Source: Oscillospiraceae bacterium
GTDB taxonomy: Bacteria; Bacillota; Clostridia; Oscillospirales; Ruminococcaceae
Assembly (NCBI GenBank): GCA_017848115.1
Contig: JAGAKZ010000031.1
Coordinates: 86,700 to 150,699, forward strand
Direction: 5' to 3'
Length of the DNA stretch: 64,000 bases
Below, piece after piece: positions 9,107 through 19,140 of this stretch. The notes below the pieces were generated by a model. The model saw only the letters and a program-made list of their open reading frames with translations, searched no databases and had not been told where the DNA came from. Both the position numbers and the translations under genes were made by a program. Position 1 is the first letter of the stretch. The number at the start of each line of letters is the position of its first letter.

Positions 9107-9802
9107 TCACTTATACACTCTTGCACCGAAAAGTGCACTGCCGATACGAATCATTGTAGAACCATATCGAACTGCTGTTTCATAATCACCTGACATTCCC
9201 ATAGACAAATGACTCATATTAATATTATCTATTTTTTTCTCTGAAATGTCAATATATATTTTTTGCATATTATATAAAAATTTTTCAGACTCAAAAACAG
9301 GCGGAACTGTCATAAGTCCACAAACTTTGATATTTCTTAACTCTGAAAGCTCATAAAGCATTTCTGTAAGCCTGTCCGGTGATACGCCGCCTTTTGCTTC
9401 CTCCCCGGCGATATTCACTTCGACAAGTACGTTTTGTACTTTTTTTGCACGTTCTGCGTGCTTATCAATTTCAAGAGCAAGTTTTACACTGTCCACTGAC
9501 TGTATCATATCAACGCTGTCTACTATGTATTTAACTTTATTTGTCTGTAACTGACCGATAAAGTGAACCGATGCAGGAGAATAAAACTCTTTTTTTGAAA
9601 GATACTCCTGTACCCTGTTTTCTCCGAGTATTTTTATACCGCATGAAGATATCGCATAATTCACAACTTCTGGAGATATTGTTTTGGTGACTGCCATTAT
9701 ATCAATATTTTCTCCGGAACGATTGTATTTTTCTTTAGCTTCATTAAGATTAAATACTATCCTTTTATAGTTTTCATCAATATAATCAAACTGTGTTCTC
9801 AT
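9107..9802 (-). CDS. yggS: YggS-family PLP-binding protein (PLP homeostasis)
   Basis: 231 residues, single TIM-barrel domain of the alanine-racemase N-terminal type. The PLP lysine is in IDIMAVTKT (near residue 40), and other conserved blocks are LGENRVQEY, HFIGQLQTNK, GLMTVPP, LSMGMSGDYETAV and RIGSALFGAR. The family binds pyridoxal phosphate and keeps vitamin B6 and amino-acid pools balanced; no enzyme activity is established. It overlaps the HlyD-like gene upstream by 4 nt and precedes sepF, as ylmE does in Bacillus. Confidence 0.95.
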   Translation of the reverse strand: MRTQFDYIDENYKRIVFNLNEAKEKYNRSGENIDIMAVTKTISPEVVNYAISSCGIKILGENRVQEYLSKKEFYSPASVHFIGQLQTNKVKYIVDSVDMIQSVDSVKLALEIDKHAERAKKVQNVLVEVNIAGEEAKGGVSPDRLTEMLYELSELRNIKVCGLMTVPPVFESEKFLYNMQKIYIDISEKKIDNINMSHLSMGMSGDYETAVRYGSTMIRIGSALFGARVYK

Positions 9803-11037
9803 CTCAAGGACATACCTCCAACAATAGTATCATCATAGAGCTGAACATATTCGCTGTCCGAAACTATTTTTGAAACAACGTAATCATCGGCACTGAAAAC
9901 AGGATCAATCTTTTTGAAGTCTACTTTTTCGCCGTGTTTTACATACACACCCTTTACCGGAACAGTCTGAACCGATGTAACACCGTTTTCAGTTACTTCC
10001 TGTTCCATGTCTCTTATCTGTATCGCTTCTCGTGAAATCCTGATCCCTTTATATTCCTCGCCCTGAATTTCTACATTTTCAACTCTGTGCTGTACAAAAT
10101 CATGCGACATATCTGTGCATACAAGCGTTATAATTTTTTCATTTCCATCATCACTGTCACGTATGCTTTCTATCTCAGCTACAAGTGTATTGTCACTTGA
10201 TGGAAAGTATAGATCAACTGTATCCCCAAGTGAGAGCCAGTCAGTTTTTTCAACAACGCCTACAATATACCACTTGTATCCGCTTATCAATTTTCCTACC
10301 GGCGTTCTTCCGTCACTGGTTTCATTTGTATCACTTATACTTTTTATCTGTGAAGAAGTAAGCTCCTGAGATTTATTATAATCAAGATATCCCTCATATC
10401 CGTCAACCCTGCTCGTAAAATATGCAGAGTACGGAACTTCTATGCTGTCACGCGGAGGTTCAAGCTTACTTTCAAGCTCATATTTTTCTGCTTCAAGCCC
10501 GGCTATCTTATCCGACAGCGAATCTATCTCATCAGTTACATACTGAAGAGTACTCATGTATATCAGTATTTCTTGCTTTGCATCAAAAAGAGCAAGAAAG
10601 TCTTTTTTCTCTTTACCAAACATTATATCCTGATATGCCTGTTCAATCAGCGAAGATAAATATGCCGGCTGAGATATTTCCTGAGTTCCCGGATTTTGTA
10701 TCTTGTTAAGTATTGCAATCTCGGAATCTATAGCTTCTATTCTTTCGTTTAATTGTATCTGCTTATCATCAGCATAAATATATGCCGCTGTCTCGCCTAT
10801 ACTGAGTCTTCCGCCATCATCTACCGCATAGCCCACAACACCGTCTCCGTCATAATAAAGGACTTCTTCATCTCTGACATATACGCCCTTAAAAGAAATT
10901 GAGTGTGATGCCGAAACAGCTACAGCGGTTTCTGTTACATAGTCATTTTCAAAAAGATGAATTATAACATTTATCACAGTCAACGTCATAAACAAGACAA
11001 GAATCGCTAAAAGCAGCTTTGCAGTACGGGTATTCAT
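9799..11037 (-). CDS. HlyD-like membrane-anchored adaptor protein
   Basis: 412 residues. One N-terminal membrane anchor (about 8-28, LLLAILVLFMTLTVINVII), then a barrel-sandwich half (about 40-95, VYVRDEEVLYYDGDGVVGY), a central coiled coil (about 95-205, with a KYELESKL type repeat), and a C-terminal beta domain. This layout is that of HlyD/RND-type adaptor proteins. Clostridia often have such a gene just before yggS and sepF. No transporter partner is next to it, so a role in cell envelope or division cannot be excluded. It overlaps hfq by 1 nt and yggS by 4 nt, so it lies in one operon with them. Confidence 0.75.
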   Translation of the reverse strand: MNTRTAKLLLAILVLFMTLTVINVIIHLFENDYVTETAVAVSASHSISFKGVYVRDEEVLYYDGDGVVGYAVDDGGRLSIGETAAYIYADDKQIQLNERIEAIDSEIAILNKIQNPGTQEISQPAYLSSLIEQAYQDIMFGKEKKDFLALFDAKQEILIYMSTLQYVTDEIDSLSDKIAGLEAEKYELESKLEPPRDSIEVPYSAYFTSRVDGYEGYLDYNKSQELTSSQIKSISDTNETSDGRTPVGKLISGYKWYIVGVVEKTDWLSLGDTVDLYFPSSDNTLVAEIESIRDSDDGNEKIITLVCTDMSHDFVQHRVENVEIQGEEYKGIRISREAIQIRDMEQEVTENGVTSVQTVPVKGVYVKHGEKVDFKKIDPVFSADDYVVSKIVSDSEYVQLYDDTIVGGMSLR

Positions 11038-11288
11038 TATTCTGCCTTTTCAGCCTGTGAAGCGCTACTGTCAAGTATTGAAATATGTCTTGAAGGCATA
11101 ATGGTCGATATAGCATGCTTATAAACCATCTGCTGTCTTCCGTCACAGTCAAGAATAACAATATAGCTATCAAAGCCCTTTACTACACCCTTAAACTGAA
11201 AACCATTTGTAAGATAAATTGTGATCATTATCTTTTCTTTTCTTGCCTGATTCAAAAAAACGTCTTGTAAGTTCAACTGTTTATTCAT
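11037..11288 (-). CDS. hfq: RNA chaperone Hfq
   Basis: 83 residues, the small Gram-positive form. Sm1 motif: [19 protein letters not shown]; Sm2 motif: [12 protein letters not shown] (YKHA is the family signature). N-terminal [13 protein letters not shown] matches Hfq helix 1. It forms hexamers that bind U-rich and A-rich RNA. It follows miaA, its classic neighbour, but here a hairpin terminator seems to divide them, and it leads the HlyD-yggS-sepF-divIVA run. The short acidic C-tail is typical for Firmicutes. Confidence 0.96.
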   Translation of the reverse strand: MNKQLNLQDVFLNQARKEKIMITIYLTNGFQFKGVVKGFDSYIVILDCDGRQQMVYKHAISTIMPSRHISILDSSASQAEKAE

Positions 11289-11362
11289 AATATAACTCCA
11301 TTCTTTGCAGATAAAATAAAATAAATAAAATCAAAAATCACGTCCTCTGCAAAAGACTGATT

Positions 11363-11400
11363 TAAAAAAACTTATCAAAGAAATCAATAAATTTTCTTTG
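11363..11400 (-). terminator. Terminator after miaA
   Basis: CAAAGAAA (11376-11383) pairs with TTTCTTTG (11393-11400). Reading on the minus strand a T7 run (11369-11363) follows a few bases later. It would end the mutS-mutL-miaA message ahead of hfq. Confidence 0.6.
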
Positions 11401-11426
11401 TTTATAATTACGCATCTTTTATTATA

Positions 11427-12368
11427 TCATATATTTCTCTGTTTGGCTATAATATTTTCACATTTTTTTATAAAAAAATTTATATCTGAATTTTCGTCCG
11501 CTTCTATCCAGTTCACATCAGGTTTATTTCGAAACCATGTAAGCTGTCTTTTGGCGTATCTGCGTGTTTCCTGCTTTATCTTTTCTATACACTCATCAAG
11601 AGTCGCAGTATTTTCAAAATATGGTATCAATTCCTTGCAACCTATCGCCTGATGTGCAGTTTTTATTTTTCCGCTCTCTTTATAAACTTCATATGCCTCA
11701 TCAAGCAGACCGTTTTCAAGCATGATATCGACACGTCTGTTTATTCTGTCATACAGATGCTGACGGTCGGTGTAAGTAAGTGCGGTCACTGTAAAATCAT
11801 ATGGTGATTTTTGTGAAAGGCTCTCTTTTTTGTAGTCACTGAGTTTCTTTCCTGTAACTTCATATACTTCAAGAGCACGTATAACTCTTGAAAGATTATT
11901 ATGATGCAGTTCAGATGCAGTTTCGGGATCGCACTCTGAAAGCTTGCTTAAAAGATATTCGTTTCCGTAAAGCTGTGCCTCTTCTTTTAAACGTGCCCTT
12001 ACACTTTCATCACTTTTTATATCGGCAAACTGAACATTATTTATAAATGATGAAATATAAAGCCCTGTTCCGCCTACGATTATCGGCTTTTTACCTCTTG
12101 AAATAATATCTTCTGCCACAGCATTTGCCATTTCCACATAATCAGCAACAGAAAAACTTTCTGTCCTGTCAAGAAAACCTATAAGATGATGAGGCACTTC
12201 ACTCATCTCATCTTTTGTAGGCTTTGCGGTAGCTATATCCATACCCTTGTATATCTGCATAGAATCAGCTGATATAACTTCACCGTCAAGTCTTTTTGCC
12301 ATTTCTACTCCGAGAGCAGTCTTTCCTGAAGCTGTAGGCCCTGTTATAACAAGTATATTGGTTTTCAT
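11427..12368 (-). CDS. miaA: tRNA dimethylallyltransferase MiaA
   Basis: 313 residues. P-loop GPTASGKT near residues 10-17, substrate motif SADSMQIYKGMDIATAKP, and VGGTGLYISSF, all diagnostic. It adds the dimethylallyl group to N6 of A37 in tRNAs that read UNN codons, giving the i6A that MiaB (17634-19007) then methylthiolates. It lies 11 bp after mutL, as the third gene of a mutS-mutL-miaA unit. Confidence 0.97.
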   Translation of the reverse strand: MKTNILVITGPTASGKTALGVEMAKRLDGEVISADSMQIYKGMDIATAKPTKDEMSEVPHHLIGFLDRTESFSVADYVEMANAVAEDIISRGKKPIIVGGTGLYISSFINNVQFADIKSDESVRARLKEEAQLYGNEYLLSKLSECDPETASELHHNNLSRVIRALEVYEVTGKKLSDYKKESLSQKSPYDFTVTALTYTDRQHLYDRINRRVDIMLENGLLDEAYEVYKESGKIKTAHQAIGCKELIPYFENTATLDECIEKIKQETRRYAKRQLTWFRNKPDVNWIEADENSDINFFIKKCENIIAKQRNI

Positions 12369-12379
12369 AAAAAAGCCTC

Positions 12380-14404
12380 CTACACTTTTCGTCTGAACTG
12401 TTTTTCAAGTTCATATTTTGTTATCACAAACATTACCGGTCTGCCATGAGGACAATGTCTTATATTTTCATCGTTATACACATCATTTACCAGTTTTTCA
12501 AGCTCAAGAGAACTGTTTTTGTCATTCATTTTTATTGCGGCTTTGCAAGCTACTGTATGAAGTATATCATCTATAGCTTCGGGACGCGGGTCAAGCTTGT
12601 TTTTTCTGAAGTTTTCCGCAAGTTCAGGAATAAGCTCATCAGGATTCAGATGCGCGATGATAGACGGTAAAGCCTTGACTGTTACATACGGACTGTTTGT
12701 AAGATCAAGAGAAAATCCCATTTTTTCAAGTAGCTCGCGATTTTCAGAAAGTGCATCTGCTTCATCAAGCGACAGCAGTATGCCTTCCGCACACATTATA
12801 AGCTGACTTGACTCATATCCCTGTTTTTTGAGTCTTTCAAATATTATACGTTCATGAGCCGCATGCTTGTCAACGATAACTATTTTGTCATCTATTTCCG
12901 AAATAATATATCCTTTAAAAGCCTCGCCTATATAACGAAGTTCTTTTTTCTCCTCAGCCGGCTTAACAATTTTTTCAGGTTCAGGCTCTGTTTTTTGAAG
13001 TGATGCTCTGTTTATATAGCTAAAGTTTTCAACTTTTTCTTCATTTTTTACAGGTTCTTCTATACGGCTGTGAACAATCGGTTTTATGGGAGAGTTTTCT
13101 TTTATAACAGCTGTATATGCAGGTACTGCCGAAAGATTTTGTGGTCTGACATTATTATTTTCAAACAGGTTTTCAGGCTTTTCGGGCTTAGTATTATTGC
13201 ATACAAAAACTTCATCAACAGTCTGCTGTGACTGCTCTGCCTTATTTTCTTTGAAAACTTCTTTTGAAATATCAGAAACAACATTCTGTAAAGGCGGTTT
13301 TTCAGATTTTTCAGGTACTACAGGAATTTCCGGCTGATAAACTTCTTCTTTTTCACTCTCGCTTGCAGAGCTTTTTGAAAATGCGGTCTTTTCAAGTTCA
13401 AAATCATATATCATACCTGCCTTCATAAGTGCTGACTTTACAGCAAAATAAATGCAGTTATAAATAGGCTTATCATCTGAAAAACGCACTTCAACCTTTG
13501 CAGGATGAACATTTACATCTACCGTATCGGGTGCAAGCCCTATTTTCAGTACACAAGCAGGAAATTTTCCCACCATTATGACGCCTTTATATGCTTCCTC
13601 AAGCGCTGATGCACACACCTGTGATTTTATATATCTCTCGTTTACAAAAAAATTCTGAAAAACTCTGTTTGCCTTGGAATACAGTGGTTTTACACAATAA
13701 CCGCTCACTCTTATACCATCAAGTTCATAATCCACTTCTATCATATCTGCCGCAAAATTTTTTCCGTATACGGCAAATATAGACGAATACAGATTTCCGT
13801 CACCTGACGTACTGAGTTCTGCTTTGTTGTCCCTTATCATACGAAATGATATTTCGGGGTGGGAAAGTGCTATCTTGTCAACTATACTGCTGACCATGTT
13901 TCCCTCAACAGTGTCCTTTTTCATAAATTTCTGTCTGGCAGGAACGTTGTAGAAAAGATCACGTATTATTATTGTCGTACCGTCAGGACAGCCTGTTTTT
14001 TCATGCATAACTTCCTGTGAACCTTCTGTTATGTAATGTGTTCCGAGTTCATCATCTTTTTGTTTTGTCATTATCTCCACTTTTGATACGGCACACACCG
14101 ATGCAAGCGCCTCGCCTCTGAAACCAAGAGTAAGAATACTGTTAAGATCTTCTCTTGATGTTATCTTGCTTGTCGCATGTCTTAAAAATGCCTTCGGAAC
14201 ATCATCAAATGCTATACCGCAACCATCATCCGTAACTCGTATAAAAGTAGAACCGCCACGTTTTATCTCAACAGTTATATGCCTCGCACCTGCATCTATG
14301 GAATTTTCGATAAGTTCTTTTATAACAGATGACGGTCTTTCAATAACTTCACCTGCTGCAATAAGTTCGGAAATTTCTTTGCTTAAAAGATTTATTGCCG
14401 GCAC
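12380..14404 (-). CDS. mutL: DNA mismatch repair protein MutL (endonuclease type)
   Basis: 674 residues. The GHKL ATPase N-domain shows ELIENSIDAGA, VTDDGCGI, LRHATSKI and GFRGEAL. A low-complexity Glu/Pro/Lys linker (about 345-470) joins the C-terminal domain, which carries VDKHAAHERIIFERL, the metal-binding endonuclease motif of non-E. coli MutL, and HCPHGRPV near the end. It should therefore nick DNA itself, which fits an organism lacking MutH. It starts 28 bp after mutS. Confidence 0.97.
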   Translation of the reverse strand: MPAINLLSKEISELIAAGEVIERPSSVIKELIENSIDAGARHITVEIKRGGSTFIRVTDDGCGIAFDDVPKAFLRHATSKITSREDLNSILTLGFRGEALASVCAVSKVEIMTKQKDDELGTHYITEGSQEVMHEKTGCPDGTTIIIRDLFYNVPARQKFMKKDTVEGNMVSSIVDKIALSHPEISFRMIRDNKAELSTSGDGNLYSSIFAVYGKNFAADMIEVDYELDGIRVSGYCVKPLYSKANRVFQNFFVNERYIKSQVCASALEEAYKGVIMVGKFPACVLKIGLAPDTVDVNVHPAKVEVRFSDDKPIYNCIYFAVKSALMKAGMIYDFELEKTAFSKSSASESEKEEVYQPEIPVVPEKSEKPPLQNVVSDISKEVFKENKAEQSQQTVDEVFVCNNTKPEKPENLFENNNVRPQNLSAVPAYTAVIKENSPIKPIVHSRIEEPVKNEEKVENFSYINRASLQKTEPEPEKIVKPAEEKKELRYIGEAFKGYIISEIDDKIVIVDKHAAHERIIFERLKKQGYESSQLIMCAEGILLSLDEADALSENRELLEKMGFSLDLTNSPYVTVKALPSIIAHLNPDELIPELAENFRKNKLDPRPEAIDDILHTVACKAAIKMNDKNSSLELEKLVNDVYNDENIRHCPHGRPVMFVITKYELEKQFRRKV

Positions 14405-14432
14405 AAACTCACTCCCTTTTTCTTAACTTTTC

Positions 14433-17060
14433 TTAACTGAGCATAGTATACATATCTTCAAGAAGTTCACGGCACTCACTGTCGGAAAGTTCTGCTATAT
14501 TCGTCTTTTTCAGCCTGTCAAGTGCATTTTCCCTGTTTATACTGTCAAAACTTATCTGCTGATCCTGACTGCTGTACTTCTCCATTATTTCCTGCTGTTT
14601 TTTTGTATTCTGCTCAAGTTCGGAAAGCAATGCCTTTGCTCTGTTTATTACCTTTGACGGTACTCCTGCAAGCCTTGCAACTTCTATACCGTAACTGTCA
14701 TCAACTCCACCGGGAACTATTTTTCTTAAGAAACGTATGCTGTCGCCATGTTTTCTTACAGCTATACTATAATTTTTCACTCCGTCAAGCTCATTTTCAA
14801 GTCCTATAAGTTCATGATAGTGTGTTGCAAACAATGTCTTACAGCCAAGATTTTTTCCTGTACAGATATGCTCGGCAACTGCTCTTGCAATACTTATTCC
14901 GTCAAAAGTTGACGTACCTCTGCCTACTTCATCAAGTATAACAAGGCTCTGCTTTGTTGCGTGTTTTAAAATTTCTGCGACTTCCTTCATTTCAACCATA
15001 AACGTACTCTGGCCTGAAGTAAGGTCATCAGATGCTCCTATTCGGGTAAATATTTTATCAACAACAGATACTCTCGCATATGCCGCAGGTACAAAAGAAC
15101 CCATCTGAGCCATAAGAGTTATCAGCGCTACCTGTCGCATATATGTAGATTTACCTGACATATTAGGACCTGTTATAACAGACATACGGTTAGACTTTGT
15201 ATCTATGTATGTATCATTAGGAACAAACACTTCATCACAAAGCATAAGTTCAACAACAGGGTGTCTGCCGTCTTTTATTTCGATAGTTCCGTCTATGGCT
15301 ATATCAGGCTTGGTATATCTGTTATCTATAGCTGTCTGTGCAAAAGAACACATTACATCGAGTACAGCTACAGCTGACGCAGTTTTCTGAACTTCATCAA
15401 GCTTTGACGCAACAAAATCCCTTATTTCATTGAATATATCCGCTTCAAGAACAAGTATCTTGTCCTTTGCTCCGAGAATGGTATTTTCAACATTTTTAAG
15501 TTCCTGTGTTATAAATCTCTCGCAGTTTGTAAGCGTCTGCTTTCTTATATAATCATCAGGAACAAGTTTATAATAAGAACGGGTAACTTCGATATAATAT
15601 CCGAAAACTCTGTTATAACCGATCTTAAGGCCCTTTATTCCTGTACGTTCTTTTTCTCTTTCTTCTATTCCGCTTATTATATCCGTTCCGCCTGACATTA
15701 TCCCTCTTAACTCATCAAGCTGAGCATTAAAGCCGTCCTTTATTACTCCGCCGTCCTTTACAGCGACAGGAGGCTCGTCAACTATTGAGTTTTCTATAAG
15801 ATTTGCTATTTCATCAAGAGTAAATATATCTTTATTAAGAGAACTGAGAAGCTTTGAATCAGACACATTTTCAAGCTGTTTTTTTATATCGGGAAGCATG
15901 AGCGATGTAGCTGACAATGCTTTAAGGTCACGAGGCGTAGCAGTCTTGTACATTACCCTTGTCATAAGTCTTTCTATATCATACACTTTATCAAGAAGGT
16001 CACGCAGTTCCATAAGTGTAAGTGAATTTTTGGTAAGTATCTCAACTGCATCAAGTCTTTCTATGATACGTGCAGGACTGAGAAGAGGCTGTTCTATATA
16101 GGACTTGAGAAGTCTTTTTCCCATCGAAGTTTCGGTTTTATCCATTACCCAGAGAAGTGAACCTTTTTTCTCCTTATTTCTTAGTGTTTCGCAGAGTTCA
16201 AGATTTCTTCTTGCAGAAAGATCAATACCCATATAGGCATTTTCGCCGACTATATCTATTTTAGTAAAACGTCCTGTAAGTGAGCGTTGTGTCTCATAAA
16301 AATAATCAAAAAGTCCGCATACGCTCTTTACACGTATATCATTTTTTTCAAGATAAAGCTCTTCAAAAGATGAAACTGAAAACTGTGCAAATACGATCTC
16401 TTCTTTCATATCAGGCTCAAAACATTCATCTTTGCGAACAGAAAAAGCACATTCGAGTTTATCTTTTATAAATTCATTTACTGATTTAAGTCCGGCAAAA
16501 TCATGATTGAAGATCATCTCTGAGGGATGATATCTTGAAATATCATTTATTATATCATTTTCAAGTTCTTTTCCGCTTTTTAACGATACAGCCGCTTCGC
16601 CTGTCGAAAGGTCGGCAAAACACAGAGCACACTCACCATCACTGTAAAAAGCACAACCTATGTAGTTATTTGCCGAATCATCAAGCATACTGCTCTCTAT
16701 AAGTGTTCCGGGGGTTACTATACGAACAACATCACGTACAACTATTCCCTTTGATTCTGAAGGATCTGTAAGCTGTTCGCATATAGCTACCTTATATCCT
16801 GCTTCTATAAGCTTTTTGGTATAAACATCACTGCTGTGAAAAGGCACTCCGCACATAGGAGCTCTTTCTTCAAGTCCGCAGTCTCTGCCTGTAAGTGTGA
16901 GTTCCAATGCTCGTGAAACAGTTATTGCGTCATCAAAAAACATCTCGTAAAAATCACCGAGTCTGAAAAAAAGTATATAATCGGGATACTTATCCTTAAT
17001 ATCACAGTACTGACGCATCATTGGCGATATTTTTTCTCTGTCAATATCTTTTAATAGCAT
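14433..17060 (-). CDS. mutS: DNA mismatch repair protein MutS
   Basis: 875 residues. Mismatch-binding domain I has the Phe-x-Glu motif in LGDFYEMF near 32-41. The ATPase has Walker A GPNMSGKSTYM, Walker B DEVGRGTSTFDG and FATHYHEL. Length and motif order are those of MutS1, not MutS2. It scans for mismatches and recruits MutL, encoded directly downstream. A possible ylbF terminator lies 40 bp upstream. Confidence 0.98.
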   Translation of the reverse strand: MLLKDIDREKISPMMRQYCDIKDKYPDYILFFRLGDFYEMFFDDAITVSRALELTLTGRDCGLEERAPMCGVPFHSSDVYTKKLIEAGYKVAICEQLTDPSESKGIVVRDVVRIVTPGTLIESSMLDDSANNYIGCAFYSDGECALCFADLSTGEAAVSLKSGKELENDIINDISRYHPSEMIFNHDFAGLKSVNEFIKDKLECAFSVRKDECFEPDMKEEIVFAQFSVSSFEELYLEKNDIRVKSVCGLFDYFYETQRSLTGRFTKIDIVGENAYMGIDLSARRNLELCETLRNKEKKGSLLWVMDKTETSMGKRLLKSYIEQPLLSPARIIERLDAVEILTKNSLTLMELRDLLDKVYDIERLMTRVMYKTATPRDLKALSATSLMLPDIKKQLENVSDSKLLSSLNKDIFTLDEIANLIENSIVDEPPVAVKDGGVIKDGFNAQLDELRGIMSGGTDIISGIEEREKERTGIKGLKIGYNRVFGYYIEVTRSYYKLVPDDYIRKQTLTNCERFITQELKNVENTILGAKDKILVLEADIFNEIRDFVASKLDEVQKTASAVAVLDVMCSFAQTAIDNRYTKPDIAIDGTIEIKDGRHPVVELMLCDEVFVPNDTYIDTKSNRMSVITGPNMSGKSTYMRQVALITLMAQMGSFVPAAYARVSVVDKIFTRIGASDDLTSGQSTFMVEMKEVAEILKHATKQSLVILDEVGRGTSTFDGISIARAVAEHICTGKNLGCKTLFATHYHELIGLENELDGVKNYSIAVRKHGDSIRFLRKIVPGGVDDSYGIEVARLAGVPSKVINRAKALLSELEQNTKKQQEIMEKYSSQDQQISFDSINRENALDRLKKTNIAELSDSECRELLEDMYTMLS

Positions 17061-17086
17061 ATTTCACATTCTTTCTTTAAATACTT

Positions 17087-17143
17087 TATAAAAATACAAA
17101 TGAGTACATGGATAAAAAATCCCCGTACTCATTGCCAAATCTG
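17087..17143 (-). terminator. Terminator after the ylbF-like gene
   Basis: ATGAGTAC (17111-17118) pairs with GTACTCAT (17136-17143), extended inward by part of TGGAT/ATCCCC with one mismatch and a T-rich loop. On the minus strand a T-rich tract (TTTGTATTTTTAT) follows, so it may end the ylbF transcript before mutS. Confidence 0.6.
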
Positions 17144-17154
17144 TAAACTAGATC

Positions 17155-17559
17155 TTAATGACAGCCGCTGCATGATGCACAGCTTCCGCTGCATGACTGT
17201 TCCGGCATACATGTATCCGGATCTTCTCCGTTTGCACACATAGTGATTATGTTGTTTATTTCTGAAAGAAGTGCATCCATATCATTTTTAGCTATGTTAA
17301 ACGCCATCATACTTTCATTTCCCATTATCTTTGTGTACATATCCTTTATAGTAACATCAAGTTCCTTGAGCTTCTCTGCGTCCTTGTCGTCTTTGGTCAT
17401 TTCGTTGTTAAGTTCCAGACGCTTTATATTAAACTCACCGATAAGCTTCTGAAGATCTGAATCCTTGTCGTTCTTATCCTTGGCAGCAAAATATGCGATA
17501 TATCTTTCATCCTGCTGTATCGCTTTTCCGAGTTCTCTTGTCATCTTGATTATATCCAT
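17155..17559 (-). CDS. YlbF/YmcA-family regulator
   Basis: 134 residues, helical. Similar in layout to the YlbF and YmcA subunits of the Y-complex, which steers RNase Y and carries iron-sulfur clusters. The first 110 residues are alpha-helical with many charged residues (YIAYFAAKDKNDKDSDLQKL). The tail holds a Cys-rich run, CSGSCASCSGCH, plus two upstream Cys (MCANGEDPDTC), suggesting metal or Fe-S binding. It lies between miaB and mutS; mutS in these bacteria often has a ylbF-like gene upstream. Confidence 0.82.
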   Translation of the reverse strand: MDIIKMTRELGKAIQQDERYIAYFAAKDKNDKDSDLQKLIGEFNIKRLELNNEMTKDDKDAEKLKELDVTIKDMYTKIMGNESMMAFNIAKNDMDALLSEINNIITMCANGEDPDTCMPEQSCSGSCASCSGCH

Positions 17560-17633
17560 TTTTTATTTCCTCCGGTTTTACTTTATTTTCAACTCTTTTA
17601 ATGATATCACGAGGTTTCTTTCTTGTCAAGTTT

Positions 17634-19007
17634 TTATGTGGTACATATTTTTCCGTCAACTGCCCAGTTCCTTGCACCTGTTACTTCAACATTTACAAAA
17701 GTACCTATAAGCGAGCTGTCGCCGTCAAAGTTTACTATGACAAATTCACTGCTCTTTCCTGTAAGCGTACCCTCTCCGCCTTTTGAGTTTGCTTCAACAA
17801 GTACTCTGAGTTTTTTACCCACCAGTTTTTTATAATCTTCTGTGGTTATCTCACGTTGCAGATCAAGCAGCCTCTGCATACGGCCCTGTTTTTCCTCATA
17901 TGTTATCTTATCATCGATAAGTGCCGCTTTTGTACCTGTTCTTTTTGAATATATAAAACTGTAGATATTGCTGTACCTTACTTTTTTTACGATGTCAAGT
18001 GTATCAAGAAATTCTTCTTCGGTTTCATTCGGAAATCCGATAAGTATATCACTTGAAAATGAAAAATCAGGCATTTTTTCTCGTGCATAAGAAATTATCT
18101 CAAGATATTTCTGCGCTGTATATTTTCTGTTCATGCGATTTAAAACATCGTCATTTCCCGACTGAACAGGAAGATGCAGATGTTTTCCGACTTTTTCACA
18201 TTCGTAAATAGCATCAATAAGCTCTTTGCTTGCATCTTTAGGGTGCGATGACATAAATCTTATGATAAAGTCACCCTCTACCGCATTTATCTGTCTTAAA
18301 AGCCATGGGAAATTTATATCTTTGTCAAGGTCATTTCCGTATGAATTTACGTTTTGTCCCAAAAGCATTATTTCCTTACAACCGTCATTTACAAGACTGC
18401 GTACTTCGTCAAGTATAAGTTCAGGCGCACGACTGCGTTCACGTCCTCTTACGTATGGCACTATACAATAAGTACAGAAGTTGTTACAGCCATACATTAT
18501 CGGAACAGATGCTTTGAATTTACAACTGCGTACCTGAGTAAGTCCTTCATGAATCGTCTCGTCAGGTCCTGAGGTATCATAGACACGCTTTTGTCCTTCG
18601 ATTATATTATACACATATGAAGGAAATTTATCAAAAGCATTTGTGCCGAAAACTATATCAACATATTTGTATGAACTTTTTATTTTTTCAACTATACACG
18701 ACTGTTCTGTCATACAGCCACAGACGCATATTATCATTTCCTTATTCTTTTCCTTGTATTGTTTTAAAAAGCCGAGATTTCCAAAAACACGTTCCTCGGC
18801 ATTTTCACGAACCGCACAAGTATTGAAGATAACGAGATCGGCCTGTTCGGGAATTTCGGTAATGCCATATCCCATATTCAACAATAAACCTTTGAGTTTT
18901 TCACCGTCTGTTACATTGAGCTGACACCCGTAATTATGAATATGTGCAAGTGGCGGTGCTTCTCTTTTCTCATTTAAAGCTTTTATTTTTTCTATATAAG
19001 ATGACAA
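17634..19007 (-). CDS. miaB: tRNA-2-methylthio-N6-dimethylallyladenosine synthase MiaB
   Basis: 457 residues from a TTG start at 19007, chosen because GGAGGA lies 6 nt before it and because MiaB proteins are about 440-460 residues; an in-frame ATG at 19073 has no good ribosome site. Domains: N-terminal UPF0004 with GCQLN and FNTCAVRENAEER (Cys ligands), radical SAM core with CNNFCTYCIVPYVRGRERSR (CxxxCxxC), C-terminal TRAM domain (TEDYKKLVGKKLRVLV onward). It methylthiolates i6A37, the product of MiaA encoded in the same region. Confidence 0.95.
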   Translation of the reverse strand: MSSYIEKIKALNEKREAPPLAHIHNYGCQLNVTDGEKLKGLLLNMGYGITEIPEQADLVIFNTCAVRENAEERVFGNLGFLKQYKEKNKEMIICVCGCMTEQSCIVEKIKSSYKYVDIVFGTNAFDKFPSYVYNIIEGQKRVYDTSGPDETIHEGLTQVRSCKFKASVPIMYGCNNFCTYCIVPYVRGRERSRAPELILDEVRSLVNDGCKEIMLLGQNVNSYGNDLDKDINFPWLLRQINAVEGDFIIRFMSSHPKDASKELIDAIYECEKVGKHLHLPVQSGNDDVLNRMNRKYTAQKYLEIISYAREKMPDFSFSSDILIGFPNETEEEFLDTLDIVKKVRYSNIYSFIYSKRTGTKAALIDDKITYEEKQGRMQRLLDLQREITTEDYKKLVGKKLRVLVEANSKGGEGTLTGKSSEFVIVNFDGDSSLIGTFVNVEVTGARNWAVDGKICTT

Positions 19008-19055
19008 AAAAATTCCTCCAGACAAATCAATAGTATTCAAATCACTAACACTACA

Positions 19056-19084
19056 ATCATACCACAAAATCACTGCATTTACAA
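19056..19084 (-). promoter_or_regulatory. Sigma-A promoter for miaB
   Basis: On the minus strand TTGTAA (19084-19079), a 17-nt spacer and TATGAT (19061-19056). It lies about 50 bp before the TTG start of miaB. Confidence 0.6.
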
Positions 19085-19086
19085 TA

Positions 19087-19128
19087 GAAAAAAATAATAC
19101 AGCCAGATTTTTTTACGTCTGACTGTAT
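19087..19128 (-). terminator. Terminator of the GGDEF gene
   Basis: ATACAGTCAGA pairs with TCTGGCTGTAT (19128-19118 with 19107-19097, one G-U pair), then TATTTTTTTC on the minus strand. It lies 13 bp past the stop of the GGDEF gene. Confidence 0.8.
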
Positions 19129-19140
19129 GTTCTGATATAT

